Source: an uncultured Pedobacter sp.
GTDB taxonomy: Bacteria > Bacteroidota > Bacteroidia > Sphingobacteriales > Sphingobacteriaceae
Length of the DNA stretch: 64,000 bases
Direction of reading: 5' to 3'
Assembly (NCBI RefSeq): GCF_946480185.1
Contig: NZ_CAMLIG010000021.1
Location: 10,638 to 74,637 of the forward strand
The notes below the pieces were generated by a model. It saw nothing but the letters and a program-made list of their open reading frames with translations. It ran no database searches and was not told the DNA's origin. The translations under genes and the position numbers were made by a program. This document shows positions 35,862 to 44,985 of the stretch, one piece after another (the stretch's first letter is position 1; each line of letters begins with the position of its first letter).

Positions 35862-36623
35862 GTGTTTAGTTTAAAAGGAAAATCAGCAGTAATTACAGGT
35901 GGCGGTAGCGGAATTGGAAAAGCTATTTCCCTACTATTTGCAAAACAGGGCGCAAAAGTTTATATCTTAGAATTGAATGAGCAATCTGCACAACAAGCTG
36001 TAGAAGAAATCAATCAATTTGGAGAAGCGCAGGCATTTTCATGCGATGTAAGCAAGCAAGACCAAGTTTTGGCAACATTTGGCAAAATGGATAAAGTAGA
36101 TATTTTGGTAAATAATGCTGGCATTGCACACATTGGCAATTTAGAAAAAACTGCAGAAGCAGACTTTGAAAAAGTTTATCAGGTAAATGTTAAGGGTGCT
36201 TACAACTGTTTATATGCGGCTATTCCAATGATGAAAAAAAATGGTGGAGGTGCAGTTTTAAATATGGCTTCTATTGCTTCGGTAGTTGGAATTGCAGATC
36301 GTTTTGCTTATTCAATGAGTAAGGGCGCAATTTATGCGATGAGCATGTCCATCGCTCGTGATTTTATTGCTGACGGTATCCGTAGCAATAGCATCTCACC
36401 GGCAAGGGTACATACCCCGTTTGTTGATGGTTTTATCGCGAAAAGCTATCCAAATAATCAGGAAGAAATGTTTGAGAAATTATCTAAAAGTCAGCCCATT
36501 GGACGTATGGCCAAGCCAGAAGAGATAGCATCGCTAGCGTTATATTTATGTTCTGATGAGGCAGGCTTTATCACAGGAAACGATTATCCGATTGACGGAG
36601 GATTTATTAAGCTAAATAATTAA
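35862..36623 (+). CDS. SDR oxidoreductase, probable 2-keto-3-deoxy-L-fuconate dehydrogenase
   Basis: 253 residues from a GTG start, the only start that keeps the whole nucleotide-binding N-terminus (KGKSAVITGGGSGIGKA). Classical SDR motifs: TGGGSGIG (12-19), NNAG (84-87), Ser137 and the catalytic Tyr150/Lys154 in AYSMSKGA, and a C-terminal GNDYPIDGGF. It oxidises a hydroxy group using NAD(P). With the FAH hydrolase downstream, it probably converts 2-keto-3-deoxy-L-fuconate to the 2,4-diketo compound. The alternative is L-fucose dehydrogenase. The alpha-L-fucosidase starts 11 nt downstream. Confidence 0.85.
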   Translation: MFSLKGKSAVITGGGSGIGKAISLLFAKQGAKVYILELNEQSAQQAVEEINQFGEAQAFSCDVSKQDQVLATFGKMDKVDILVNNAGIAHIGNLEKTAEADFEKVYQVNVKGAYNCLYAAIPMMKKNGGGAVLNMASIASVVGIADRFAYSMSKGAIYAMSMSIARDFIADGIRSNSISPARVHTPFVDGFIAKSYPNNQEEMFEKLSKSQPIGRMAKPEEIASLALYLCSDEAGFITGNDYPIDGGFIKLNN

Positions 36624-36634
36624 AGACTGATCTC

Positions 36635-37960
36635 ATGAAATTCCTAAGTACCCTCCTTTTAAGTTTTATACTTTTCACTGGCAGTTACGCACAAACATAC
36701 ACGCCTACACCACAAAATATTGAAGCCCGGAGCCAGTTTCAGGATGCTAAATTTGGCCTATTTATTCATTGGGGCGTATTCAGCATATTGGGTGACGGCG
36801 AATGGGCAATGCAACAGCAGAATATTCCGGTAAAGGATTATAAAAAGCTAATGAACTTTTTTAATCCTACCCAATTTGATGCACATGCTTGGGTGAGCAT
36901 GGCTAAAAATGCGGGAATGAAATATATTACCCTTATTACCCGCCATCATGATGGATTTAGTATGTGGGATACCAAATATTCTGATTTCAACATCATGAAC
37001 ACGCCTTACCATAAAGATGTGGTGAAAATGATTGTGGATGAGTGCCATAAACAGGATATGAAAATATTTCTTTATTACTCGTTGCTGGACTGGGGAAGGG
37101 ATGACTATTCATGGAAAACAGGAAGAACTGGGCAGGGAACAGGGCGTACCGTCCAAGGTAACTGGAATGATTATATCAGCTTTATGGAAAATCAGCTAAC
37201 CGAACTGCTGACCAATTATGGCAAGGTTGATGGTATTTGGTTTGACGGTTACTGGGATCAAAACGGACCCAAAGATGCTAAAGATAAAACACCAAGAGTT
37301 GACTGGCATTTGCCCGAAATTTACAGTCTTATTCATAAGCTACAGCCTCAATGCTTAATTGGCAATAACCACCATATCACCCCTTTTCCGGGCGAAGATT
37401 TTCAGATGTTTGAAAAAGACTTGCCTGGCCAGAACAAATCCGGATTTAGTACAGAAAAACCGTCAGAAAAACTTCCTTTAGAGACCTGTGAAACTATGAA
37501 TAAATCATGGGGATTCAATATCAAAGACAACAAATATAAATCAGTCCCACAGCTCATCCATTACATGGTAAATGCAGCAGGGAGAAATGCCAATTTTTTA
37601 TTGAACGTTGGCCCTCAGCCAAATGGAGTTATTCAGCCAGAATTTAGAGATACCTTGCAGGCAGTTGGGAAATGGATGGCTAAATATGGGGAAAGCATTT
37701 ACGGAACCCGTGGAAATGTAGTGCCTGCGCAGGACTGGGGCGTTCTTACTTCAAAAGATAAAACTATTTATGTCCATCTTTTGGATCCCACAAAATCGTC
37801 TTTGCTAATTGAAGGCATTCCCGATAAAGTTAAAAGTTGTACATTAATGGGAACTGATAGAAAAGTTGCCTTTAAACAAAAAAAATCACGGTTAACACTA
37901 AATTTAAATGGCTTTGAAAAGAACGATATTGATACCATTATTCAGCTTACATTAAAGTAA
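36635..37960 (+). CDS. Secreted GH29 alpha-L-fucosidase
   Basis: 441 residues, signal peptide LLLSFILFTGSYA cleaved before Gln20. GH29 signatures: AKFGLFIHWGVFS, TRHHDGFSMWDTKYSDFN, and the nucleophile Asp204 in VDGIWFDGYWD. The C-terminal part holds a short beta-sandwich (about 355-441). It removes alpha-linked L-fucose from glycans in the periplasm or at the cell surface. Placing this gene among cytosolic catabolic genes couples sugar release to use. The downstream FAH gene starts 17 nt later. The acid/base residue cannot be placed with certainty because it varies in GH29. Confidence 0.93.
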   Translation: MKFLSTLLLSFILFTGSYAQTYTPTPQNIEARSQFQDAKFGLFIHWGVFSILGDGEWAMQQQNIPVKDYKKLMNFFNPTQFDAHAWVSMAKNAGMKYITLITRHHDGFSMWDTKYSDFNIMNTPYHKDVVKMIVDECHKQDMKIFLYYSLLDWGRDDYSWKTGRTGQGTGRTVQGNWNDYISFMENQLTELLTNYGKVDGIWFDGYWDQNGPKDAKDKTPRVDWHLPEIYSLIHKLQPQCLIGNNHHITPFPGEDFQMFEKDLPGQNKSGFSTEKPSEKLPLETCETMNKSWGFNIKDNKYKSVPQLIHYMVNAAGRNANFLLNVGPQPNGVIQPEFRDTLQAVGKWMAKYGESIYGTRGNVVPAQDWGVLTSKDKTIYVHLLDPTKSSLLIEGIPDKVKSCTLMGTDRKVAFKQKKSRLTLNLNGFEKNDIDTIIQLTLK

Positions 37961-37977
37961 AAGTTAAAACACACAAA

Positions 37978-38835
37978 ATGAAATTAATAAGATACGGAAC
38001 AGTAGGAAAAGAAAAAACAGGGGTAGTAATTAACGGTAAAAAATACGATACCTCAGCTTTCGGAGAAGATTATGATGAGAAGTTTTTCGAAACCGACGGT
38101 ATAAATAGACTGGCAGCGTTCGTCGAAAAAAACAAGGCAAGTCTTTCTCTCGTTGCAGATTCAGAAAGATTAGGCTCGCCAATTGGCCGACCTTCAAAGA
38201 TAGTTTGTATTGGTTTAAATTATGCAAAACATGCACAAGAAACCAATGCGACAATCCCAAAAGAACCTATTATCTTTTTTAAATCTACAACTTCTTTGGT
38301 AGGTCCAAATGACAATATTATGTTGCCAAAAGATTCTGTTAAAACAGATTGGGAAGTAGAATTGGCTTTTGTTATTGGCAAAAAAGCAAGCTATGTTTCA
38401 AAAGAAGAAGCCATGGATTATGTTGCAGGTTACGTTTTACATAATGATGTGAGCGAAAGGGCTTTCCAGTTAGAACGTGGCGGACAGTGGGCTAAAGGTA
38501 AAGGTTGTGATACTTTTGCACCGCTTGGTCCATGGTTGGTTACAAAGGATGAAATTGCAGATCCAAACAATTTACGTCTTTGGTTAAAGCTAAACGGCAA
38601 AATGATGCAAGACGGAAATACCGATGATTTCATTTTTGATATTGCGTATGTTGTGTCTTATTTGAGCGAATTTATGACGCTTTTACCCGGTGATGTGATT
38701 TCTACCGGAACACCGCATGGCGTTGGCTTAGGTTTTGACCCGCCACTTTACCTGAAAGCGGGTGACGTAATTGAATTAGGTATCGATGGTTTAGGAGAAG
38801 CTAAGCAAACAGTTGTGGCTTATGCTAAAAGTTAA
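37978..38835 (+). CDS. FAH-family hydrolase, probable 2,4-diketo-3-deoxy-L-fuconate hydrolase
   Basis: 285 residues of the fumarylacetoacetate hydrolase superfamily. The conserved parts are CIGLNYAKHAQET, TDWEVELAFVIGK (metal-binding Glu-x-Glu), LHNDVSERAFQ (Asp ligand) and ISTGTPHGVGLG. The N-terminal domain reads MKLIRYGTVGKEKTGVVING. In the Xanthomonas-type L-fucose pathway a member of this family splits 2,4-diketo-3-deoxy-L-fuconate into pyruvate and L-lactate. The order next to two SDRs and a sugar-acid dehydratase fits. Other substrates of the superfamily (catechol meta-cleavage products) are less likely because no aromatic genes are near. Confidence 0.87.
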   Translation: MKLIRYGTVGKEKTGVVINGKKYDTSAFGEDYDEKFFETDGINRLAAFVEKNKASLSLVADSERLGSPIGRPSKIVCIGLNYAKHAQETNATIPKEPIIFFKSTTSLVGPNDNIMLPKDSVKTDWEVELAFVIGKKASYVSKEEAMDYVAGYVLHNDVSERAFQLERGGQWAKGKGCDTFAPLGPWLVTKDEIADPNNLRLWLKLNGKMMQDGNTDDFIFDIAYVVSYLSEFMTLLPGDVISTGTPHGVGLGFDPPLYLKAGDVIELGIDGLGEAKQTVVAYAKS

Positions 38836-38883
38836 TAATGATTACATTCTTGATGTCTAACACCATCACTAAGAAATAGAATA

Positions 38884-39672
38884 ATGGATTTAAACTTAAA
38901 AGATAAGGTTGTTTTAATTACCGGAGGTGCTAAAGGTATTGGTTTCGGCATTGCTAAATCGGTAGCGAACGAAGGAGCGATAGCAGTAATTATCGGTAGA
39001 GATCGGGTTGATAACCAAAAGGCAATTGATCTAATTGTTAACGCTGGAGGTAAGGCCTTTGGAATTGAAGCAGAATTAACCAGTCCCGAAGCATGTGAGA
39101 AAGCTGTAAAAAAAGCAGTTGTCGAATTCGGTAAAATTGATGGTTTGGTGAACAACGCAGGTTTAAATGATGGCGTAGGTCTGGAGAACGGAAATTGTGC
39201 AGGTTTTGTGCAGAGCTTACACCGCAACCTTATCCATTATTATTTAATGGCGCACCACGCTTTACCGGAGCTGATTAAATCAAAAGGGAATATCGTTAAT
39301 ATATCTTCAAAAACCGGCGAAACCGGACAGGGAAACACCTCTGCTTATGCCGCCTCAAACGGAGGTAGAAATGCACTAACCAGAGAGTGGGCTGTTGAAT
39401 TGCTAAAATACGGCATCAGGGTAAACGCCTTGGTTGTTGCGGAATGTTGGACACCACAATACGAAAACTGGATTAAAACTTTAAATAACCCGGAGGAAAC
39501 TTTAGCTAAAATTACAGCTAACATTCCATTAGAAAATCGGATGACTACTATTGAGGAAATAGGAAATACTGTTACCTTTTTACTCAGTGATAAATCAAGC
39601 CACACCACTGGTCAAATTTTGCATGTTGACGGGGGTTATGTTCATTTGGATAGGGCACTGGCTAACGCTTAA
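38884..39672 (+). CDS. SDR-family protein with catalytic Lys replaced by Asn, possible L-fucose dehydrogenase
   Basis: 262 residues. Nucleotide-binding motif TGGAKGIGFG (about 14-23), NNAG, catalytic Ser in NISSKTGETGQG and Tyr155 in SAYAASNGG. The expected lysine of YxxxK is Asn159 (codon AAC at 39358-39360). The C-terminus ends in QILHVDGGYVHLDR. The KTGETGQGNTSAY context is like that of fucose/galactose-type dehydrogenases. Starting the oxidative pathway needs a sugar 1-dehydrogenase, and this is the only remaining candidate in the cluster; but without the lysine its mechanism is open. A binding or subunit role cannot be excluded. Confidence 0.8.
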   Translation: MDLNLKDKVVLITGGAKGIGFGIAKSVANEGAIAVIIGRDRVDNQKAIDLIVNAGGKAFGIEAELTSPEACEKAVKKAVVEFGKIDGLVNNAGLNDGVGLENGNCAGFVQSLHRNLIHYYLMAHHALPELIKSKGNIVNISSKTGETGQGNTSAYAASNGGRNALTREWAVELLKYGIRVNALVVAECWTPQYENWIKTLNNPEETLAKITANIPLENRMTTIEEIGNTVTFLLSDKSSHTTGQILHVDGGYVHLDRALANA

Positions 39673-39698
39673 ACCTCTTCCTAAAAAGATTATAATCT

Positions 39699-39730
39699 AA
39701 TTTCCATGTGGCTATCGCCACATGGAAATT
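39699..39730. terminator. 14-bp hairpin at the end of the fucose operon
   Basis: Arm AATTTCCATGTGGC (39699-39712) and its exact complement (39717-39730), loop TATC. There is no T run on either side, so it may act as a stability hairpin or a weak terminator. Confidence 0.55.
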
Positions 39731-39903
39731 ATCAAACGATGTTGGCTGAGGATTTATCTTATCGCTACTCAAACTCGGTTGTAGAAACTCTTAACTCAAA
39801 CTTCATTCTTCTTACTTTTTAGCATAAATAAGATAGAATTTCGTTGGGCTAATCATATAGAGTATGTTTTCCAGAGACGATAACTATAAATTTATTCGTT
39901 TTT

Positions 39904-39925
39904 GAACATTTATACCACAAATTCC
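39904..39925 (+). promoter_or_regulatory. Candidate HTCS-binding site, copy 1 (upstream of GH43-GH3)
   Basis: GAACATTT-A-TACCACAAATTCC. It matches copy 2 (48409-48430) at 17 of 22 positions and lies 159 nt before the GH43 start. A degenerate second half starts 21 nt later (CTACAATTCTGACA). The rest of the 390-nt gap from 39673 to 40062 shows only the hairpin at its left end. Confidence 0.5.
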
Positions 39926-40062
39926 TACAATTCTGACATCCTAGTTGTTTCATTGATGCTACTTTTACGGTGGACACTGATTAGTTCCGTTTACCGTATT
40001 CAAAACGCCAGTCCTGAATAAGGTGATCAATTTGAGATAAACTAAATTTACAAAACATAAAA

Positions 40063-41181
40063 ATGAAGATTGAACACATCATTCTATCAGCCATAGTTTT
40101 GGCTGCTTCTGCCTGCGTACAAAACGGAAAAACGACTAGTTCTGTTGACAGTACGGCTAAAAAGGAACAAACAAGCAAGAATCTATTTGAAGGTTCAATC
40201 TCCAAACCGCTGATTACCGAAAGATTTAGCGCAGATCCATCAGCTCATGTTTTTGATGGCAAGATTTTCATTTACCCTTCGCATGATTATGATGCTGGTA
40301 TTCCAGAGAATGATAATGGAGATCATTTTGCGATGAAAGATTACTACGTGTATTCTTTAGATAGCGTTGGTGGAAAAGTGACAGATTACCCAATGGCGCT
40401 CACCGTTGCAGATGTGCCTTGGGCTTCCAGACAAATGTGGGCACCGGACGCGGAATTTAAAAATGGCAAATATTATTTCTATTTCCCAGCAAAGGATAAA
40501 GAGGGCATTTTTAGGATTGGTGTTGCCGAGGGAGATAAACCGCAAGGCCCGTTTAAAGCTCAACCATTGCCAATTAAAAATAGTTTCAGTATAGATCCAG
40601 CGGTTTTTACCGATACAGACGGACAAACTTACATGTATTTTGGAGGTATTTGGGGCGGACAATTACAAAAATGGGCAACCGGAAAGTTTGATGCTAAAGG
40701 TTCGGCAACAGATTTACAGAAAGATGATGCACCGGCCTTAACCGCTAAAATGGCAAAAATGACCAAAGGCATGACCGAGTTTGCCGAAACACCAAAGGAT
40801 GTGGTGATTTTGGATGAAAACGGAAAGCCTTTAAAAGGTGGAGACCATAACCGTCGGTTTTTTGAGGGATCTTGGATGCACAAATACAATGGAAAATATT
40901 ACTTCTCTTATTCTACCGGCGATACACATTTACTTTGTTATGCAATAGGAGACAGTCCTTACGGACCATTTACTTACCAAGGTGTAATTATGAAACCCGT
41001 TATCGGCTGGACCACTCACCATTCCATTGTAGAATTTAAAGGTAAATGGTATATATTTTACCACGATACAGAAATTTCTAATGGGAAAACTCATTTAAGA
41101 AATGTAAAAGTTACGGAACTGCAACATACTGCAGACGGTAAAATAGTAGAGATAGATCCTTATGGAAAATCAACAAAATAA
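40063..41181 (+). CDS. GH43 glycosidase lipoprotein
   Basis: 372 residues. Lipoprotein signal IVLAASAC (Cys18). The five-bladed GH43 propeller carries the catalytic base Asp58 in FSADPSAHVFDG, the pKa-modulating Asp in SFSIDPAVFTD (about residue 177), and the general acid Glu in RRFFEGSWMHKYNG (about 269). GH43 enzymes cleave arabinosyl or xylosyl linkages of arabinoxylan and related chains. The N-terminal part strongly resembles that of the second GH43 at 53.5 kb, suggesting a subfamily shared by both. It is followed after 49 nt by the GH3 gene in the same direction; they are probably an operon. Confidence 0.9.
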   Translation: MKIEHIILSAIVLAASACVQNGKTTSSVDSTAKKEQTSKNLFEGSISKPLITERFSADPSAHVFDGKIFIYPSHDYDAGIPENDNGDHFAMKDYYVYSLDSVGGKVTDYPMALTVADVPWASRQMWAPDAEFKNGKYYFYFPAKDKEGIFRIGVAEGDKPQGPFKAQPLPIKNSFSIDPAVFTDTDGQTYMYFGGIWGGQLQKWATGKFDAKGSATDLQKDDAPALTAKMAKMTKGMTEFAETPKDVVILDENGKPLKGGDHNRRFFEGSWMHKYNGKYYFSYSTGDTHLLCYAIGDSPYGPFTYQGVIMKPVIGWTTHHSIVEFKGKWYIFYHDTEISNGKTHLRNVKVTELQHTADGKIVEIDPYGKSTK

Positions 41182-41230
41182 TATTAGCTTGAACCGTCGA
41201 AAAAAATCCATCTTAAACTGAATTCTCTTT

Positions 41231-43864
41231 ATGATTAAAAGTCTAAACTTCGCAAAAACCTTGAGTTTAACAGCGGTGTTTGTAACAACATCACTTTTTA
41301 CGATAGCGCAAAATCAAAAATATCCGTTTAATGATTATACCAAATCATTTGAATATCGAGTTGATGATTTGGTGGGACGTTTAACATTAGAGGAAAAGGT
41401 GGCGCAAATGATGAACTCGGCACCAGCCATTCCCCGTTTGGGTATTCCGGCTTATGACTGGTGGAATGAAACACTCCATGGCGTAGCCAGAACACCTTTT
41501 AAAGTAACGGTTTATCCGCAAGCAATTGCAATGGCTGCTACTTTTGATACCACTTCTTTATATAAAATGGCACAATTTTCTGCCTTAGAAGGCAGGGCAA
41601 TTCATAACAAAGCAATTGAAACCGGCAGAACCAATGAAAGGTATTTAGGCTTAACTTATTGGACACCCAACATCAATATTTTCAGAGATCCACGCTGGGG
41701 ACGTGGGCAGGAAACTTACGGGGAAGATCCATTTTTAACAGCAACAATGGGCGATGCTTTTGTACGTGGTTTACAAGGCAACGATTCTAAATATTTGCTT
41801 GCGGCAGCCTGTGCTAAACATTACGCGGTACATAGCGGTCCAGAATCGTTACGTCATGTTTTTGATGTAGATGTAAGCGCTTACGATTTATGGGACACCT
41901 ATTTACCAGCGTTTAGAAAGTTAGTAGTTGACTCCAAAGTTGCAGGTGTAATGTGTGCATATAACGCTTTCAGAACGCAACCTTGCTGTGCCAGCGATAT
42001 TTTAATGACTGATATTTTACGTCATCAGTGGGGATTTACGGGTTATGTAACTTCTGATTGTTGGGCAATTGACGACTTTTTCAAAAATCATAAAACCCAT
42101 CCAGATGCAGAATCTGCCGCTGCCGACGCAGTTTACCACGGAACCGATGTGGACTGTGGTACCAATGCATTTCTTTCCTTAGTGCAAGCCGTAAAGGATA
42201 ATAAAATCACCGAAAAACAGATTGATATTTCTGTGAAGCGATTGTTTATGATCCGTTTCAGGTTGGGAATGTTTGACCCGCCATCCATGGTAAAATATGC
42301 TCAAACACCTTTCTCTGTTCTTGAAAGTCCGGAACATCAGGCGCAGGCACTCAAAATGGCACATCAATCCATTGTGTTGCTGAAAAATGAAAAACAGACT
42401 TTACCTTTAAGTAAAAACTTAAAAAAGATTGTTGTTTTAGGTCCAAATGCAGATAACCCGATTTCTATTTTAGGTAATTATAACGGAACGCCCTCTAAAC
42501 TGAGCACTATTTTACAAGGAATCAAAGAGAAGGCTGGTAAAAATACTGAGGTGGTTTATGAAAAAGCAATCAATTACACCAATGATACATTATTAGTTTA
42601 CCGAGATTTAAGCAAGCAATACGCTTTTCAAGGAAAACCTGGCTTTAAAGCCGAATATTTTGACAATAGGAAATTAGAAGGAAATCCTACAATGGTGGTT
42701 CAAGAAAAGGATTTGAATCATTTTTGGCAAGAAGGGCAGAAAATGGGCGCACAAATGACAGCGAACAACTTTTCAGCTCGTTATACTACAAATTTTAAAG
42801 CCACCACTTCTGGAACCATCACCTTTGAGGTAGAAGGCGATGATGGTTACCGCTTTTTGGTAAACGGAAAAGAAGTATTGAATGCTTGGGAGAGGAATAG
42901 ATGGGGCGCTCGTACCTATCAGTTAAAAACTCAAAAAAATGAGGTGTATAATTTTGTGTTAGAATACTGGCAAGGTGACGGAAAAGGAAATGTGAGGTTA
43001 AGTGCGGGAACTTATGAGGCCACTAACATGGAAAATTTGGCTAACAAGTACAAGGATGCAGATGCCTTTATTTTTGCAGGAGGTATTTCTCCGCAGTTAG
43101 AAGGCGAAGAAATGAAAGTGAATTATCCGGGGTTTAGCGGGGGTGACCGTACTTCCATTATGTTGCCCGAAGTACAAACCCGCTTAATGAAAGCCTTGCA
43201 AAAAACCGGAAAGCCAGTTGTTTTTGTAATGATGACAGGTAGCGCCATTGCTACACCTTGGGAAGCACAAAATATCCCTGCAATTGTAAACGCTTGGTAT
43301 GGCGGGCAGGCAGCGGGTACGGCTTTAGCCGATGTACTTTTTGGAGATTACAATCCGGCTGGGCGTTTACCGGTTACCTTTTATGCCAGCGATGCAGATT
43401 TAGCTTCGTTTACCGGCTACAATATGGATAACCGTACTTACCGTTATTTTGGAGGAAAACCTCTGTATGGTTTTGGTTACGGGTTAAGCTATACTTCATT
43501 TAAATACGATGATTTAAAAATTCCTGTTATTGTTAAAGGAAAACCTGTAACAATTTCGGCAAGGGTTACAAATACCGGAAAATCAGCAGGAGAGGAAGTT
43601 GCCCAGCTTTATATCGTAAATGAAAATACATCCGTAAAAACGGCTCTAAAAGCACTAAAAGGTTTCCAAAGATTTAGCCTTAAACCGGGAGAAAGCAAGC
43701 AAGTGCAGTTTGTGTTAAGTGCTGATGATTTATCCTATGTAAACGCGGAAGGAAAACTGCAACCTTTAACCGGTAAAGTTGAGATCAGCGTCGGCGGAAG
43801 CCAGCCGGATGAAAAAAACGTACGCAGCGGAAACATCCTAACCAAAACATTTTCTATGGAATAA
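41231..43864 (+). CDS. GH3 beta-glycosidase with inserted PA14 domain (likely beta-xylosidase)
   Basis: 877 residues with signal peptide ending near TIA-QNQ (about 27). The GH3 N-terminal barrel contains the nucleophile Asp276 in YVTSDCWAIDD, plus AKHYAVHSGPE and NPRW-like FRDPRWGRGQETYGEDP. A PA14 domain is inserted at about residues 470-595 (GFKAEYFDNRKLEGNP, then VEGDDGYRFLVNGKEVLN). The GH3 C-terminal domain and an FN3-like domain (about 780-877) follow. Residues such as HNKAIETGRTNERYLGLTYWTPN are typical of the bacterial beta-xylosidase group. It releases xylose (or glucose) from the non-reducing end. It probably shares a transcript with the GH43 gene 49 nt upstream. Confidence 0.93.
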   Translation: MIKSLNFAKTLSLTAVFVTTSLFTIAQNQKYPFNDYTKSFEYRVDDLVGRLTLEEKVAQMMNSAPAIPRLGIPAYDWWNETLHGVARTPFKVTVYPQAIAMAATFDTTSLYKMAQFSALEGRAIHNKAIETGRTNERYLGLTYWTPNINIFRDPRWGRGQETYGEDPFLTATMGDAFVRGLQGNDSKYLLAAACAKHYAVHSGPESLRHVFDVDVSAYDLWDTYLPAFRKLVVDSKVAGVMCAYNAFRTQPCCASDILMTDILRHQWGFTGYVTSDCWAIDDFFKNHKTHPDAESAAADAVYHGTDVDCGTNAFLSLVQAVKDNKITEKQIDISVKRLFMIRFRLGMFDPPSMVKYAQTPFSVLESPEHQAQALKMAHQSIVLLKNEKQTLPLSKNLKKIVVLGPNADNPISILGNYNGTPSKLSTILQGIKEKAGKNTEVVYEKAINYTNDTLLVYRDLSKQYAFQGKPGFKAEYFDNRKLEGNPTMVVQEKDLNHFWQEGQKMGAQMTANNFSARYTTNFKATTSGTITFEVEGDDGYRFLVNGKEVLNAWERNRWGARTYQLKTQKNEVYNFVLEYWQGDGKGNVRLSAGTYEATNMENLANKYKDADAFIFAGGISPQLEGEEMKVNYPGFSGGDRTSIMLPEVQTRLMKALQKTGKPVVFVMMTGSAIATPWEAQNIPAIVNAWYGGQAAGTALADVLFGDYNPAGRLPVTFYASDADLASFTGYNMDNRTYRYFGGKPLYGFGYGLSYTSFKYDDLKIPVIVKGKPVTISARVTNTGKSAGEEVAQLYIVNENTSVKTALKALKGFQRFSLKPGESKQVQFVLSADDLSYVNAEGKLQPLTGKVEISVGGSQPDEKNVRSGNILTKTFSME

Positions 43865-44165
43865 TTAAAAGTAAGTATTTATGCTAATGAAGAATAGTGT
43901 TTATAATTAATTCTCTTGCACCGAATTAATATAGCTGTTATATGGATGCTGATTTGTGAAGTTTTAGTTAGTTTAGTATTTTAGCCTATCAAAAGGCATA
44001 TTAGCTGTAAGGGTTCAATAAATTTAACTGCTTATCAGAAAAAAAGGCTGAGTTCGGATGCATTATAAGTCACCATAATATCTATATCCCATAAATTGGT
44101 ACTCTATAGTTTAAAACCAATGATTATGGAGAGAATTCCATTATCGATAGATAGCTTGTAATCTG
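43865..44165. other. Intergenic gap between GH3 and the convergent SRPBCC gene
   Basis: About 300 nt between the ends of two converging transcripts. AT-rich, no gene, no strong hairpin and no repeat recognised. Confidence 0.4.
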
Positions 44166-44624
44166 TTATTGTGTTTCCACATATTTTTGAAACTCATCAA
44201 AACTTTCAGGAAGCCTTTTTTTGAAACTTTTTACAATAATATTTTTTAAAAGCCTCCCCAAACTTTTTGGTTCATAGGAAACAATCTGCGTAAATTCTGT
44301 TTGTCCGTTTTTTTCAACCACTTTATAAGTATGATGAAACTCGCCAAGTTTTATTAAGTTAAACATTTTCATTTTTGAATAATGCGTAAACTCTTGATTA
44401 GGTTTTACATTTTGAAATTCCACAATCGCTTTTCCAGATCCTTTAAAGGTTCCAGTCATAATTGTTCCATTTCTAATTTCACCTTTCGGTTCGGTAATTG
44501 CTTCTAAATAAAGTGTGTTCCATTTCACCTGTTCGTTAGGCTCTATCAATTTCTTATAGGCATTTTCAACCCGTGTATTTATAATTCTACTTCCAGAAAT
44601 GATAGTTGCTTTGTTGGTATTCAT
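44166..44624 (-). CDS. SRPBCC-family protein
   Basis: 152 residues with the START/Bet v1-like SRPBCC fold: an N-terminal strand and helix (NTRVENAYKKLIEPNEQVKWNTL), followed by strand-rich middle TGTFKGSGKAIVEFQNVKPN and a long C-terminal helix LGRLLKNIIVKSFKKRLPESFDEFQKYVE. Such proteins bind hydrophobic ligands or lipids. It has no signal peptide. It is the last gene of a six-gene minus-strand cluster; the DUF1304 gene ends 1 nt before it. No ligand can be assigned. Confidence 0.8.
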   Translation of the reverse strand: MNTNKATIISGSRIINTRVENAYKKLIEPNEQVKWNTLYLEAITEPKGEIRNGTIMTGTFKGSGKAIVEFQNVKPNQEFTHYSKMKMFNLIKLGEFHHTYKVVEKNGQTEFTQIVSYEPKSLGRLLKNIIVKSFKKRLPESFDEFQKYVETQ

Positions 44625-44625
44625 A

Positions 44626-44985
44626 TTATTTTGAGAAATAAGTTAAAATTATGGTGATAAATGACGGTAAAGCCTGAACAAAATAAATCTTCTTTGAAAT
44701 AGTTAAACCACCATACAGACCAGCTATCAACACACAGATGAGAAAAAACACCGAAATATCATTCGCCCATATTTTATCCTGAATAAAAAGTGACCAGATG
44801 AGACCTGCGGATAAAAATCCGTTGTAAAGTCCCTGGTTTGCTGCAAGACTTTTTGTTGGTTTAAATAAATCTTTCGGCAAGGTGTTGAAAGTTCTTTTAC
44901 CGATGGACTCCCATTTAAATATTTCAAAATATAGTATGTACAAATGTTCCAGTGCAATTAGCGCAATAAATATTTTGGCTATCAT
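44626..44985 (-). CDS. DUF1304 membrane protein
   Basis: 119 residues and four hydrophobic helices. The N-terminal MIAKIFIALIALEHLYILYFEIFKW and following LAANQGLYNGFLSAGLIWSLF are characteristic of the DUF1304 family, small inner-membrane proteins of unknown role. Its start overlaps the end of the upstream alpha/beta-hydrolase gene by 4 nt (44982-44985), so translation is probably coupled. The cluster context (methyltransferase, DJ-1-like, hydrolase) does not reveal its job. Confidence 0.85.
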   Translation of the reverse strand: MIAKIFIALIALEHLYILYFEIFKWESIGKRTFNTLPKDLFKPTKSLAANQGLYNGFLSAGLIWSLFIQDKIWANDISVFFLICVLIAGLYGGLTISKKIYFVQALPSFITIILTYFSK

